Source: Luteolibacter sp. Y139 (lineage in GTDB: Bacteria > Verrucomicrobiota > Verrucomicrobiia > Verrucomicrobiales > Akkermansiaceae). From it: DNA of 64,000 bases. Positions 36,481 to 45,009 of the stretch are shown here, one piece after another. The stretch covers positions 81,335 through 145,334 of the forward strand of contig NZ_JBBUKT010000016.1 of the NCBI RefSeq assembly GCF_038066715.1, given 5' to 3'. Below the pieces are notes generated by a model. That model was not told the origin of the DNA, searched no databases, and worked only from the letters and a program-made list of their open reading frames with translations. The translations under genes and the position numbers were made by a program. Each line of letters starts with the position of its first letter. Position 1 is the stretch's first letter.

Positions 36481-37380
36481 ATGTTCCGCACCATCGCCCT
36501 CGCCCTTGCAGCGACCACCGCTCTCGCCTCCGCTTCCACCGCTGACCTTCGCGACATCGGCAAGAAGCTCTCCGCCGAGCATAAGGACGCCATCGTCTGG
36601 CTCTCCGTTCTCGCCAAGACCAGCATGACCACCGAGGGCGAGGTGCCCGCCCAGATCAAGGCCGCGCTCGCCGCCCAGGAAAAGGAAGAGAAGAGCGAGG
36701 TCACCGGCACCGTCATCGACGCCAAGAGCGGCATGATCGTCACCGCGCTCGGCGGCCTCGACAAATCATCCGTGATGGACGGCCAGACCGTCAATACGCC
36801 GATGGGTGTCATCAAGCTGAGGTCGAACTCCGAGATCAAGGAAGTGAAGGTCATCACCTCCGACGGCTCGGAGATCCCGGCCGATCTCGTGCTGAAGGAT
36901 GCCGACCTCGGCCTGGCCTTCATCAAGATCCGCATGGACAGCGAGGAGGCCAAGGGCGTCGAACTGCAGTCCATCAGTCTCGCCGACTCCGCCAAGGGCG
37001 AGGTGCTGGACGAGTGCATCGCGCTCGGCCGCCTCGATGAATCGCTCAACCGCGAAGCCAGCCTGATCACCACCGAGATCTCCGGCGTCACAACCCGTCC
37101 GCGCACTTTCTATCGCGTCAACACGGACACCATCGGCTGCCCGGTGTATCTCGCCAACGGCAAGCTGCTCGGCGTCTCCGTGCTGCGGAATCCGAAGGGC
37201 AACTCCTCCCGCAGCGGCCAGATCCAGGTCTCGCCCGTCATCCTTCCCGCCGCCGACATCGCCAAGGTCGCCGAACAGGCGAAGGACGCGAAGCCGGTCG
37301 AAGCTCCAAAGGCGGAAGAGAAGCCAGCCGAGGAGAAGCCCGCTGAAGCCAAGCCTGCCGACAAGAAGGAAGGCGAGTGA
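36481..37380 (+). CDS. secreted trypsin-fold pseudoprotease
   Basis: A 299-residue protein with a signal peptide (residues 1-20, ASASTADL). Its core follows the HtrA order: VTGTVIDAKSGMIVTALGG aligns with the His region, ADLGLAFIKI keeps the Asp (Asp142), and DTIGCPVYLANGKLLGV aligns with the Ser loop. The catalytic His position reads Gly91 and the Ser position Ile218, so it cannot cleave by the serine mechanism. The tail (about 265-299) is a Lys/Glu/Pro/Ala-rich disordered segment. It lies 42 bases after the four-PDZ protease and before a shared terminator, so the two form an operon. A regulatory or substrate-binding role for the active partner is inference. Confidence 0.75.
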   Translation: MFRTIALALAATTALASASTADLRDIGKKLSAEHKDAIVWLSVLAKTSMTTEGEVPAQIKAALAAQEKEEKSEVTGTVIDAKSGMIVTALGGLDKSSVMDGQTVNTPMGVIKLRSNSEIKEVKVITSDGSEIPADLVLKDADLGLAFIKIRMDSEEAKGVELQSISLADSAKGEVLDECIALGRLDESLNREASLITTEISGVTTRPRTFYRVNTDTIGCPVYLANGKLLGVSVLRNPKGNSSRSGQIQVSPVILPAADIAKVAEQAKDAKPVEAPKAEEKPAEEKPAEAKPADKKEGE

Positions 37381-37426
37381 GTGAAGCGAACTGTCTAACA
37401 GCTACCACGTTTCGATCTAAAGAACA

Positions 37427-37457
37427 AAGCCGCCCGCGGAAAACCCGGGCGGCTTTT
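37427..37457 (+). terminator. terminator of the htrA operon
   Basis: AAGCCGCCCG and CGGGCGGCTT form a 10-base stem followed by TTTTG and a further T-rich stretch. It lies 47 bases after the pseudoprotease stop. Confidence 0.88.
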
Positions 37458-37567
37458 GTTTTGTTCCTTCGTCACAGGCCTTCCAGAGAGTCGGTCTTCA
37501 GACCAGCATTAGGGATGTAAGAGCCCCGACCGACGAAAACGAGGAGGTTCCTGCCACGCTCAGGGCG

Positions 37568-38101
37568 CTACTTGATCGAGCCCACCAGATGAAACCTCAC
37601 GGCCAGCTTCGGGTTCACCGTCATCACGGCCATCGTCCGGATGATCGGCAGGCCGAAGTCTTCGTAGTCCAGCGTGGCGGTGCCATCGATGGTGACCCAG
37701 TCGCCATCCTTCTGCGTGGTGTAGGGAAATGAGATCGCTTTCGTGATGCCGTGGATCTTGAGATTGCCCATCGCGTAATTCTTGCCCTTGTCAGTCCACG
37801 TTTTGGTGAAGGTGAAGCTGCCTTCCGGTGCGCCGCCACCGAGCCACTTGATCATTTCCTGGTCGCGTTTCTCTTCGCTGGTTTTCAGGTCGGCGAATTT
37901 CCACGTGAGATCGACACCGGTCGGCTTGAGCGTGGTGTCATCACCGGTGATCTTTGCCGAGAAGTCGGAAAGGGTGCCGGTGAATTCGTGTCCGGTGGCC
38001 TTGGCATCGACCTGGATACGGCTCTTTGCCTTGTCCACCTTCAGCGTTCCGGCGGTGGCCAGGAGGGGGAATGACATGAGGGAGCAGAGGAGTAGCTTCA
38101 T
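37568..38101 (-). CDS. YceI-family periplasmic lipocalin-like protein
   Basis: A 177-residue protein with a signal peptide (residues 1-18, FPLLATAG) and the YceI beta-barrel. Landmarks are LKVDKAKSRIQVDAKATGHEF, a central KFADLKTSEEKRDQEMIKWL, NLKIHGITKAISFPY and a final LAVRFHLVGSIK. YceI proteins bind isoprenoid-type lipids in the periplasm. The His of GHEF is in the usual spot. The open frame extends eight codons further but the ATG at 38101 starts the signal. It is 83 bases downstream of, and in the same direction as, the metallo-beta-lactamase-fold gene. Confidence 0.88.
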   Translation of the reverse strand: MKLLLCSLMSFPLLATAGTLKVDKAKSRIQVDAKATGHEFTGTLSDFSAKITGDDTTLKPTGVDLTWKFADLKTSEEKRDQEMIKWLGGGAPEGSFTFTKTWTDKGKNYAMGNLKIHGITKAISFPYTTQKDGDWVTIDGTATLDYEDFGLPIIRTMAVMTVNPKLAVRFHLVGSIK

Positions 38102-38184
38102 GGCGTTGCGGGGATTTGCTTGCACTACCTTCTACTCGATCCCGGCGTTCGTCCCGGACAAACTTCAACCCAAAGTGGACGCCG

Positions 38185-39117
38185 CTACTCAACCGACCAC
38201 GATTCACCGACCCGGCCAATCATAAAGCGGTCGGCCTCAATGCCCCTTCGTTCCAACTCCGCGGCGAGTCGCAAAGGTGGCTCGCCAAGCGGTTCATCGG
38301 TGAGGCGGAAGGTGCCCCAGTGCATCGCCACGGCACGCTTGCAGCGTGTTTCTTCAAAAACCTGCACCGCTTCTTCCGGGTTCATGTGCATCGGCCTCAT
38401 GAACCACCGCGGCGAATAGGCGCCGATGGGAATCATGCCGAAGTCGATCGGTCCCAGCTTCTCAACGATCTCGCGGAAAGCCGGGCACCAGCCGCTGTCG
38501 CCGGTGTGCCAGAGCTTCACTCCACCGCTTTCTAACAGCCATCCACACCAGTGGGCTCTGTTGCGATCGAAGGGCGTGCGCGCCGTGAAGTGCTGTCCCG
38601 GCGTGGCGGTGACGCGGATGCCGGGGACGACCTCAGCGGAAGCAAACCACGGCAGTTCCGTGACGTCAGGGAATCCCTTCCTCTTCAACCATGGGGAATG
38701 ACCTTCTGGCACCATGAGTGGAGTCCGCGATCCGATGCTCCGCAAGCTTGGCAGATCGAGATGATCGTAGTGCGAGTGAGTGAGCAGCACGGCATCGATT
38801 CCGGGAAGTTGATCGATCCAGCACGGCGGCGGAACCAAGCGCTTGAGCGACGGCAAAGGCAGCGGTGCGCAATAGTCCGAGAAGACCGGATCCACCAGCA
38901 GGTTCTTTCCCGCGGTCTGCAGGAGAAAGGATGCATGGCCGAGCCAGGTGACCCGCCAGCCACGTACAGGAGCATCTTCCAATATCATCCGGACCGTGGC
39001 CGCCGGTTCATCGGGAGCACCCGAGGGCGGATCCTTCGGCGCGATCCCAAGCTTCCAGCGCAGCACGTCGCCGAAGCCGTGTTCTTCTTGGATCCAGGGA
39101 TTGGTGAAGGTGCCCAT
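38185..39117 (-). CDS. metallo-beta-lactamase-fold hydrolase (NAPE-PLD / UlaG-like)
   Basis: A 310-residue cytoplasmic hydrolase. The metal motif THSHYDHLD (about residues 115-123) gives the HxHxDH site. Further ligands come from a His in the PGQHF region, the Asp of WHTGDSGW and the His of AMHWGTF. The N-terminal GTFTNPW and NLLVDPVFS segments match bacterial N-acyl-phosphatidylethanolamine phospholipase D-like proteins. The annotated frame can be extended 16 codons to a TTG, but family members begin just before the FxNPW motif, so I use the ATG at 39117. Substrate is probably a phosphodiester or lactone; uncertain. Divergent from the EF-hand gene. Confidence 0.87.
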   Translation of the reverse strand: MGTFTNPWIQEEHGFGDVLRWKLGIAPKDPPSGAPDEPAATVRMILEDAPVRGWRVTWLGHASFLLQTAGKNLLVDPVFSDYCAPLPLPSLKRLVPPPCWIDQLPGIDAVLLTHSHYDHLDLPSLRSIGSRTPLMVPEGHSPWLKRKGFPDVTELPWFASAEVVPGIRVTATPGQHFTARTPFDRNRAHWCGWLLESGGVKLWHTGDSGWCPAFREIVEKLGPIDFGMIPIGAYSPRWFMRPMHMNPEEAVQVFEETRCKRAVAMHWGTFRLTDEPLGEPPLRLAAELERRGIEADRFMIGRVGESWSVE

Positions 39118-39262
39118 GGCGGCAAGCGGGAGACCACACCGAAGCCGCAATTCCGGTGGGCGCAAGTGCAGTTCGCAATGAGTCGGTTAGATTGCCAGAT
39201 TTCGCGACGGCAATAGAATGCGATCCTTGCCCCGAGATCCTTTTTCGGTGATATCCCAGCCC

Positions 39263-39958
39263 ATGAAGACGCCTCTTTCTCTTTTTCCCGCTGCGGCTTT
39301 GGCAGTGCTTCTCTCCACACCTGCTTTCGCCCGTGGAGGAGATGACGGCCCGGCGAACGATACCGCCAAGTTTGAAACGGCGGATGCCGATGACAGTGGC
39401 GCACTTACGCTGGCTGAATTCCGCACCACCTTTTCCGGCGGCACCCGCGAGGCGAAGATCCTCGAAAAGTTCAACAAGGCCGACACCAGCAACGATGATC
39501 TCGTGACGCTCGCAGAGTGGCTCGTCTACAAGGACGACACGCTGCCGGAAAACGAGAACGATGATACCGCGAAGTTCAATGCGGCGGATGCTGACTCAAG
39601 CGGCTTCCTCACGCTTGAGGAATTCGCCACCACGCTCGCGGGCAAGAAGCCGTTGATCGAAATTCGCGCCCGCTTCCTGAAGGCGGACACCGATGACGAT
39701 GATCTCGTCTCGCTTGCCGAGTGGAATGTCTACAAGAACGACAACCTGCCGGATGATTCGAATGGCCGCCCGAGGAAGTTCGACCTCGCCGATCTGGATG
39801 GCAGCGACGATCTCACGCCAGACGAATTCGCCGGCGTCTATCCGCCCTCCACGAAATTTGCGGTGGTGATGAAGAAGTTCGACAAGTACGACCGCAACGA
39901 CGACGGCGTGCTCACCCGTGACGAGTGGAATCCGGGTAAGCGCGGCTCCAATCCTTGA
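39263..39958 (+). CDS. secreted six-EF-hand calcium-binding protein
   Basis: A 231-residue secreted protein (signal residues 1-23, STPAFARG). It contains six EF-hand loops: DADDSGALTLAEF, DTSNDDLVTLAEW, DADSSGFLTLEEF, DTDDDDLVSLAEW, DLDGSDDLTPDEF and DRNDDGVLTRDEW. Pairs one-two and three-four are internal duplicates. It is very acidic. It probably buffers calcium or acts as a calcium-responsive linker in the envelope. Its stop codon lies only seven bases from the stop of the convergent DNA glycosylase gene. Confidence 0.87.
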   Translation: MKTPLSLFPAAALAVLLSTPAFARGGDDGPANDTAKFETADADDSGALTLAEFRTTFSGGTREAKILEKFNKADTSNDDLVTLAEWLVYKDDTLPENENDDTAKFNAADADSSGFLTLEEFATTLAGKKPLIEIRARFLKADTDDDDLVSLAEWNVYKNDNLPDDSNGRPRKFDLADLDGSDDLTPDEFAGVYPPSTKFAVVMKKFDKYDRNDDGVLTRDEWNPGKRGSNP

Positions 39959-39964
39959 AATACC

Positions 39965-40597
39965 TCAAGCTTCCGGCGACCGGTTCATATCCGTGGCACG
40001 CCACAGATACCACGCGGCAATCGACCGGTGCGGTCGAAACCGCTCGCCGAGTTCCAACAGCTCCTTCGGCTTCGGCATCTCGTCGAGGTCGTAGGCGATC
40101 TTGTAGCCGGCGCGCACGCCGAAGTCATCCACCGGCCACACGTCCGGACGGCCGAGCGTGAAGATCAGCAGCATCTCCACCGTCCAGCGTCCCACGCCGC
40201 GCACTTGGGTGAGCCGCTCGATGATCTCTTCATCCGGAAGCGCCGCGATGGCCTTCGAGCCCGGCACCACTCCGGACAAGGTCTTCTCGGCGATATCGCG
40301 GATGGCAGCAGCCTTTGCCCGTGAAAAGCCCACGGCACGCAGCTGCTCATCCGTCACCTTGTCGAGTGCCTGTGGTCCGGGAAAGCGGCCGCCGAAGAGC
40401 CCGCGGAAGCGCCCTAGGATCGTCTGTGCCGCCTTGCCGTGGAGCTGCTGGTGCGCCACCGCATTGACCAGGGATTGGAAGGGCGTGCGACTGCTCTCGA
40501 TCTCCAGCAGGCAAGGTCCCACGCGACGGACCAGAGCCTTCATGGAGGGGCAGCTTCGTTGCAAGCGCGCCACGGCCTTCGAGTGATCCACGTTCAT
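39965..40597 (-). CDS. HhH-GPD DNA glycosylase (AlkA-like)
   Basis: A 210-residue cytoplasmic DNA repair enzyme. The helix-hairpin-helix spans about 126-145 (ERLTQVRGVGRWTVEMLLIF) and the catalytic Asp lies at 157 or 158 in PVDDFGVR. The N-terminal half has the conserved VNAVAHQQLHGKAAQTI helix. It matches the short 3-methyladenine glycosylase II type that lacks the N-terminal TATA-like domain of E. coli AlkA. It excises alkylated purines for base-excision repair. There is no iron-sulfur cluster motif, so EndoIII and MutY are excluded. It is divergent from the gene at 40688, sharing a 90-base promoter region. Confidence 0.92.
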   Translation of the reverse strand: MNVDHSKAVARLQRSCPSMKALVRRVGPCLLEIESSRTPFQSLVNAVAHQQLHGKAAQTILGRFRGLFGGRFPGPQALDKVTDEQLRAVGFSRAKAAAIRDIAEKTLSGVVPGSKAIAALPDEEIIERLTQVRGVGRWTVEMLLIFTLGRPDVWPVDDFGVRAGYKIAYDLDEMPKPKELLELGERFRPHRSIAAWYLWRATDMNRSPEA

Positions 40598-40687
40598 CGT
40601 GCCCTATCCCTGCGCAGCCAGCGCCCGGCGTCAATCGTCGCGAATCTTCTTCTCACCGTTCCCCTCGGAAAGTTATCTCTACGGCAA

Positions 40688-41554
40688 ATGAAGATCCGCG
40701 CCTCGCTCGTCCTTCTCGCCGCCATCCTTGCCTGCCCCGTTTCGCTCGCCGCGGACGCCTTCGTGCTCGCCCGGAAGGACCATACCAATAGCCCGTCGTT
40801 GACAGGCAAATCGGTCACCCAGGCCACGGTCCGTGAAATGAATGAAGCGGGCCTTACCCTGGAGATGGGCGAAAAGAAGATCCCGGGCAAGGTATCGAAC
40901 AAGGAGGTCGCGAACGAGGTCTTTGAGATCATTTCCCCGGTGAAAGTCCGCCGCACTCTCACCAGCAAGACGAGCGAGAGCCGGATGGTGGTCATGGAGA
41001 ATGAGCAGCCTGGGCCCGAGAAGACGGACCCACTGCAGGGGCTGCCCGTGATCATCGAAGAGAAGGATGGCAAGTGCACCGTGACGCTGGAAAAAGGAGA
41101 GGCGACCCCGGAACAAAAAGCCGCATTGGACGAGCTGGAGAAGGATGGCAACGACAGGGAGGCACTTGCCATCTATGGCGATGCCCCGCGCAAGCCGGGT
41201 GACAAATGGGACGTGGACTTGGCGAAGTTGCCGAGCTTTGGCGGAGCGAAGGACCTGAAGGGCAGCTTCGTCGTCGAGTTCGTCGAGGTGAAGGAACTCC
41301 AAGGCACCTCCTGCGCGGTGCTGAAGTCCACCTTGGATCTCTCCGGCACCACCGTGAAAGAGGGAGACGAGCCGACCCTGAGCATCAAGATGAAGGGAGA
41401 GGTCGTCGTTCACCGCTCGCTTGAGGATCTCGTGGACCTTGACTCCAAGATGTCCGCCACCCTTGACATGGATGGCCAGGCTGGTCCGGGAATGAAGATG
41501 AAGATCACCGGTCCGGTGACCATGAGCCGCACGGCGACGATCGCTAAGCCTTGA
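40688..41554 (+). CDS. secreted hypothetical protein
   Basis: A 288-residue protein with a signal peptide (residues 1-21, ACPVSLAADA). The body is rich in charged residues and likely beta-stranded. It contains repeated Glu-Lys stretches (EEKDGKCTVTLEKGEATPEQK) and the phrase APRKPGDKWDVDLAKLP, which is often seen in secreted proteins of unknown function with GxKWxxD motifs. I do not recognise a named family. The start follows from the signal peptide; the long upstream frame overlaps the glycosylase gene. A small membrane protein follows 11 bases later, so the two may be co-transcribed. Confidence 0.75.
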   Translation: MKIRASLVLLAAILACPVSLAADAFVLARKDHTNSPSLTGKSVTQATVREMNEAGLTLEMGEKKIPGKVSNKEVANEVFEIISPVKVRRTLTSKTSESRMVVMENEQPGPEKTDPLQGLPVIIEEKDGKCTVTLEKGEATPEQKAALDELEKDGNDREALAIYGDAPRKPGDKWDVDLAKLPSFGGAKDLKGSFVVEFVEVKELQGTSCAVLKSTLDLSGTTVKEGDEPTLSIKMKGEVVVHRSLEDLVDLDSKMSATLDMDGQAGPGMKMKITGPVTMSRTATIAKP

Positions 41555-41565
41555 GACTTGGTATC

Positions 41566-41868
41566 ATGACCCCTACCGCCCTCAGCACCATCCTCCTTCG
41601 CTTCATCGCGCTGGGAGTGGCCGTCTATGGCATCGTCCTGATTGCCAAAGGTGTGTTCATTCACGTGGAAGGAGACCAAATGACCTCGAATATGGCTGCG
41701 CTCTTTGACGTCCCGCCTAGCGAGAACCAGAAGCTAGGCCTTCTTGCCACACCGTTCGCGAAGTTGGCGGCGACTCTCTACGTCGTCGGCGGAGGCACCA
41801 TTTTGCTTGGAGCCTTCCTCTATGCGGGAAGCAATCGACTCGGTTGGCTGATTGCCCGGGATGTCTGA
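41566..41868 (+). CDS. small membrane protein, two helices
   Basis: A 100-residue protein with two hydrophobic helices at about 11-31 (LLRFIALGVAVYGIVLIAKG) and 65-88 (LAATLYVVGGGTILLGAFLYAG), and a soluble loop between. No conserved motif was recognised. It starts 11 bases after the secreted protein at 40688 and may form an operon with it. Its stop is six bases from the stop of the convergent RRM gene. Confidence 0.65.
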   Translation: MTPTALSTILLRFIALGVAVYGIVLIAKGVFIHVEGDQMTSNMAALFDVPPSENQKLGLLATPFAKLAATLYVVGGGTILLGAFLYAGSNRLGWLIARDV

Positions 41869-41874
41869 AGCCCG

Positions 41875-42252
41875 TCAGCCCTCCCGCCGCGGCGCGCGCT
41901 TTCCGGTGAATTTCCGGGGAGCCTTCTTCGCGGTTTTCTTCGCCGCCTTCTTCGCGAAATAGCTCTTCTTCTCCGCGGTTTTTGGCCGTGGTTCACTCGT
42001 CCCGAGCAGGGAGGAGGCGGCGGCGCGCTTCACGCGCAGCTTCTCACCGCCGAGCTGCGTGCCATTCAGTCCCTTGATCATCGCTTCCGCCTGATCGATC
42101 GACGGCATGTCGGCGAAGCCGAAGCCCTTCGACTTGCCGGTGGCCTTGTCCATCACCAGGTCGAAGGTCCGCACCTTGCCGTACTGGTCGAGCATCCGGC
42201 GGACGTGTTCTTCGGTGATGTTGCGGTCGATATTGCGGATGAGGACGATCAT
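41875..42252 (-). CDS. RRM-type RNA-binding protein
   Basis: A 125-residue protein with one RNA recognition motif (residues 2-76) containing RNP2 VLIRNI and RNP1 KGFGFADM. The C-terminal 40 residues are a Lys/Ala/Arg-rich basic tail (AKKAAKKTAKKAPRKF). This resembles the glycine-rich or cold-shock RRM proteins of cyanobacteria and Verrucomicrobia. It probably binds single-stranded RNA; targets are unknown. It is divergent from the EF-hand lipoprotein gene. Confidence 0.9.
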   Translation of the reverse strand: MIVLIRNIDRNITEEHVRRMLDQYGKVRTFDLVMDKATGKSKGFGFADMPSIDQAEAMIKGLNGTQLGGEKLRVKRAAASSLLGTSEPRPKTAEKKSYFAKKAAKKTAKKAPRKFTGKRAPRREG

Positions 42253-42370
42253 GCCGGGAGAAGGGTAAGGCGGGTGACGGGCCGGACACGAGGCATTTCC
42301 CTCGGATGGCGGATCAGCCCGTTGAAATGGATTGACCGGGGAGCCCGGTTTCCGGTCATCTTACACCGCC

Positions 42371-42802
42371 ATGAAATGCGTATCCGGTCTGCTTTGCTTC
42401 GCTGCCGCCCTTTCGTTCAGCAGCTGCGCCACCACGAGTAAGAGTTCCACACCGAGCGCGGAGGCATCCTTCAAGAGCGCCGATCTGGACGGCAATGGCA
42501 AGGTCTCCCGCCCGGAGTATGACTCCCACATGATCGGCGAGATGTTCGCCCGCTACGACACGAACAAGGACTCGGTGATCTCCGAGAAGGAGTTCCTGGC
42601 CAATGGCGGCACCAAGGAAGGCTTCCACAAGATCAACACCAGCGGCTCCGGCAAGATCACCCTGCAGGAGGCTCGCTCCAGCGCCGGCGTGAAGAAGACC
42701 CTGACAGCGCCCTTCAAGGAGGCCGACAAGAACGGCGATGGCTCGGTGACCTTGGTGGAATTCCAAGCCGCCCGCGCCAAGGCGCTCGACTACGTCCGCT
42801 GA
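42371..42802 (+). CDS. EF-hand lipoprotein
   Basis: A 143-residue protein. The signal ends in a lipobox with Cys at residue 19 (SFSSC), so it should be lipid-anchored. EF-hand loops are seen at DLDGNGKVSRPEY, DTNKDSVISEKEF and DKNGDGSVTLVEF, with a degenerate NTSGSGKITLQEA. The start is the ATG at 42371. It is followed by a terminator whose arms closely match those after sodA. It differs from the six-EF-hand protein at 39263 in length and anchoring. Confidence 0.85.
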   Translation: MKCVSGLLCFAAALSFSSCATTSKSSTPSAEASFKSADLDGNGKVSRPEYDSHMIGEMFARYDTNKDSVISEKEFLANGGTKEGFHKINTSGSGKITLQEARSSAGVKKTLTAPFKEADKNGDGSVTLVEFQAARAKALDYVR

Positions 42803-42850
42803 GGGCAGCGGGCATCGGCGATCGGTGCTTTTTGACCATCCCATGATTTT

Positions 42851-42879
42851 AACGGCCGCCGGATTTCCGGCGGCCGTTT
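42851..42879 (+). terminator. terminator after EF-hand lipoprotein
   Basis: Stem ACGGCCGCCGG / CCGGCGGCCGT with an ATTT-type loop and TTTC after it. The arms match those of the sodA terminator, so the two are probably copies of the same sequence. Confidence 0.85.
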
Positions 42880-43119
42880 CTTGTTTGAGCGGGGATGGGA
42901 GCAGGGGAGTGGATCTCTGACGGCTCGCGCCAGAAGCCCGCAGCCAATTTCAAAAATCCCATCCATCCCCAGCTTCGTTTCCACGTTCCCTTGCCGTTTT
43001 TGTGACGACAATTGGATTGGCTTGGAGAGTCCGGTCACGCCTTCGGCTTGGGCGCTAGGATCAGCCGGGAAGTCCTACGGGATCAGCTTGTTAGGAAAAC
43101 TTAACCATCAATCTAACCA

Positions 43120-43201
43120 TTGACGGAATTCTTGAAATTCCTTTTAGATTAAGGGTCTCATTCACCCTGAGACACTGTCTAACACCCACAGTCCCACACA
43201 C
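43120..43201 (+). promoter_or_regulatory. promoter and structured leader of FG-GAP gene
   Basis: TTGACG at 43120-43125 and TAGATT at 43145-43150 (19-base spacer) resemble -35 and -10 boxes. Between them lies GGAATT-N5-AATTCC. After them GTCTCA (43155-43160) and TGAGAC (43168-43173) can pair. Assignment is tentative. Confidence 0.35.
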
Positions 43202-44887
43202 ATGAAACTGCTGTTCCCTACACCCCTGCGAACCATGATTGCCGTGGCTGGAGCCACGGCCATGGCATCTCCCGTCTTTGGGGCCTCCCTGCTCTACACC
43301 GTCCCCGCGGCCGCTGAAAACGGCCGGCTCGGTGCAGCGCTGGCAGCCTTGGGCGACATGGATGCCGATGGCATTCCTGACCTCGCAATCGGTGATCCCG
43401 GCTACACCCAGGCCGGCCTTGCTGGCTCCGGCCAAGTCCAAATCGTGAGCGGTGCCACCGGCTCCGTGCTCCACACTCTGCTCGGCACCCCGGCCGCTGG
43501 CCAAGCCTTCGGCACCGCGCTAGCCACGCTGGATGCCAATGGCGACGGCACCGCTGACCTCGCGGTCGGCGCCACCGGCGGCATCGGCTCGGTCTCGATC
43601 TACTCCGGCATCGATGGCTCGCTGCTCCGCACGATCACCGCGGCGTCCCCGGAAGCGGGCTCGCTCTACGGGGCGGCGCTCGCGAATGCCGGCGACCAGA
43701 ATGCCGATGGCAAGGATGACCTCTTCATCGGCGCTCCCGGCTCGTCCACGTCCGATGGCGCGGTCGCCATCGCTTCCGGTGGCGATGGCGCGGAAATCCT
43801 CTTCCTCACGGCGGATATCCCCGACACCCAGTTCGGTACCTCGATCGCCCCGGTGGCGGACGTGAATGCCGATGGCCTGCTCGATCTCGCGGTCGGTGGC
43901 CCTGCTGCTGACGGTGGCAAAGGCCGCGTGCAACTTCTCATCAGCGCCGATGGCGGCGAGTTCACCTCGATCTTCGGCACCGTGGCCGGTGCCAAGCTGG
44001 GCGCGAAGCTCGGCGGCGTGGATGACCGCAATGCCGACGGCGTGGCCGACCTCATCGTCGGCTCCGGTTCGGGCGGCAGCGCCTTCCTCGTCTCGGGCAC
44101 GGACCTCACCACCGTCACCAATCTCAGCCTCGCGGGTGCGGCAGCGAACCTGCCAGTGGTTCCCGGTGGCGTCTTCGATCTCGATGGCAATGGCACCACG
44201 GAAATGCTCGTCGGCTATCCCGGCGCGACCCCGCTGCCGAAGGTGGACGTGATCCCGGATCCCACGGCTCCCGAGCCGGTCAGCTACGACGCTGCGTCCG
44301 CGGTCGGCGGCCTCGGCTCGGCCATCACCGTGCTTCCCGGCTTCGGCTTCGCCTTTGGCGAACCGCTGGCGGAAGGCGGTGCCGTCCACGTCTACGGCGA
44401 AGGCGTCCCCGTCGTGGATACCGATGGCGATGGCGTGCCCGATGCGGAAGACCACTGCCCGAACTCGATCCTCGATCCCACGGTGGTCTTCGGTGACGTC
44501 GACACCGGCGTGGAAAACGTCGTCGACGAAGAGGGCTGCTCGCTCGCCGACCTGTTCGCCGCGCTCGAGCCCGGACGCGGCTGGAAGAACCACGGCGAGT
44601 TCGTTTCCAATACCGGCAAGCTGATCAAGCGCCTGCTGCGCGAAGGCACCATCGACTCGAGCGAGGCCCAAGCCCTGCAGACCGGCGCCGCGCAGTCGAA
44701 CGTCGGCAAGGACGGCCATCCCGAAAAACCGGAGAAGCCCGAGAAACCAGAAAAGCCGCAGAAACCGGAAAAGCCTGAGAAACCCGAGAAGCCCGAAAAA
44801 CCGGAGAATCCGGGCAAACCCGAAAAGCCGGAAAAACCTGAGAAGCCGGAAAAGCCCGAGAAACCCAACAAGGGGAACAAAGGCTGA
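43202..44887 (+). CDS. FG-GAP beta-propeller protein with Pro-Glu-Lys tail
   Basis: A 561-residue secreted protein with a signal peptide (residues 1-27, ASPVFGAS). Six FG-GAP/integrin-alpha-like calcium loops follow: DMDADGIPDLAIGDPGY, DANGDGTADLAVGA, DQNADGKDDLFIGAPG, DVNADGLLDLAVGGP, DRNADGVADLIVGSG and DLDGNGTTEMLVGYPG. They should fold as a seven-bladed propeller. After a TSP3 segment (DTDGDGVPDAEDHCPN) and a helical stretch, the last 60 residues are almost entirely repeats of Pro-Glu-Lys, ending NKGNKG. The tail is charged and probably extended, so it may space or attach the propeller to the wall. A surface calcium-binding role is inferred from the fold; ligands are unknown. A strong terminator follows. 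Confidence 0.88.
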   Translation: MKLLFPTPLRTMIAVAGATAMASPVFGASLLYTVPAAAENGRLGAALAALGDMDADGIPDLAIGDPGYTQAGLAGSGQVQIVSGATGSVLHTLLGTPAAGQAFGTALATLDANGDGTADLAVGATGGIGSVSIYSGIDGSLLRTITAASPEAGSLYGAALANAGDQNADGKDDLFIGAPGSSTSDGAVAIASGGDGAEILFLTADIPDTQFGTSIAPVADVNADGLLDLAVGGPAADGGKGRVQLLISADGGEFTSIFGTVAGAKLGAKLGGVDDRNADGVADLIVGSGSGGSAFLVSGTDLTTVTNLSLAGAAANLPVVPGGVFDLDGNGTTEMLVGYPGATPLPKVDVIPDPTAPEPVSYDAASAVGGLGSAITVLPGFGFAFGEPLAEGGAVHVYGEGVPVVDTDGDGVPDAEDHCPNSILDPTVVFGDVDTGVENVVDEEGCSLADLFAALEPGRGWKNHGEFVSNTGKLIKRLLREGTIDSSEAQALQTGAAQSNVGKDGHPEKPEKPEKPEKPQKPEKPEKPEKPEKPENPGKPEKPEKPEKPEKPEKPNKGNKG

Positions 44888-44934
44888 TCCGCTCTGATCA
44901 TCGGCTTGATTTGATTTAGCTCTGACAACGAACG

Positions 44935-44966
44935 ACCCGGCGGGCTGGATGGCCCGCCGGGTTTTT
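44935..44966 (+). terminator. terminator after FG-GAP gene
   Basis: ACCCGGCGGGC and GCCCGCCGGGT form a perfect 11-base stem with loop TGGATG, followed by five T's. Confidence 0.9.
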
Positions 44967-45009
44967 CGCGCCTCCTTGACTCCCCAGCTCGCGCTCCCAG
45001 TCTGCGCCC

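Larger units (their letters stand above)
42803..43201. other. terminator, spacer and leader before FG-GAP gene
   Basis: About 400 bases without a gene. The left end holds the terminator at 42851-42879. The last 120 bases are AT-richer and contain CTAACA words on both strands (43089, 43179), the inverted repeat GGAATT-N5-AATTCC and the promoter-like region described separately. Confidence 0.6.

Noticed and set aside
44700..44880. CRISPR-like or satellite repeat
   Set aside because: The periodic sequence is the coding part of the Pro-Glu-Lys tail in frame.
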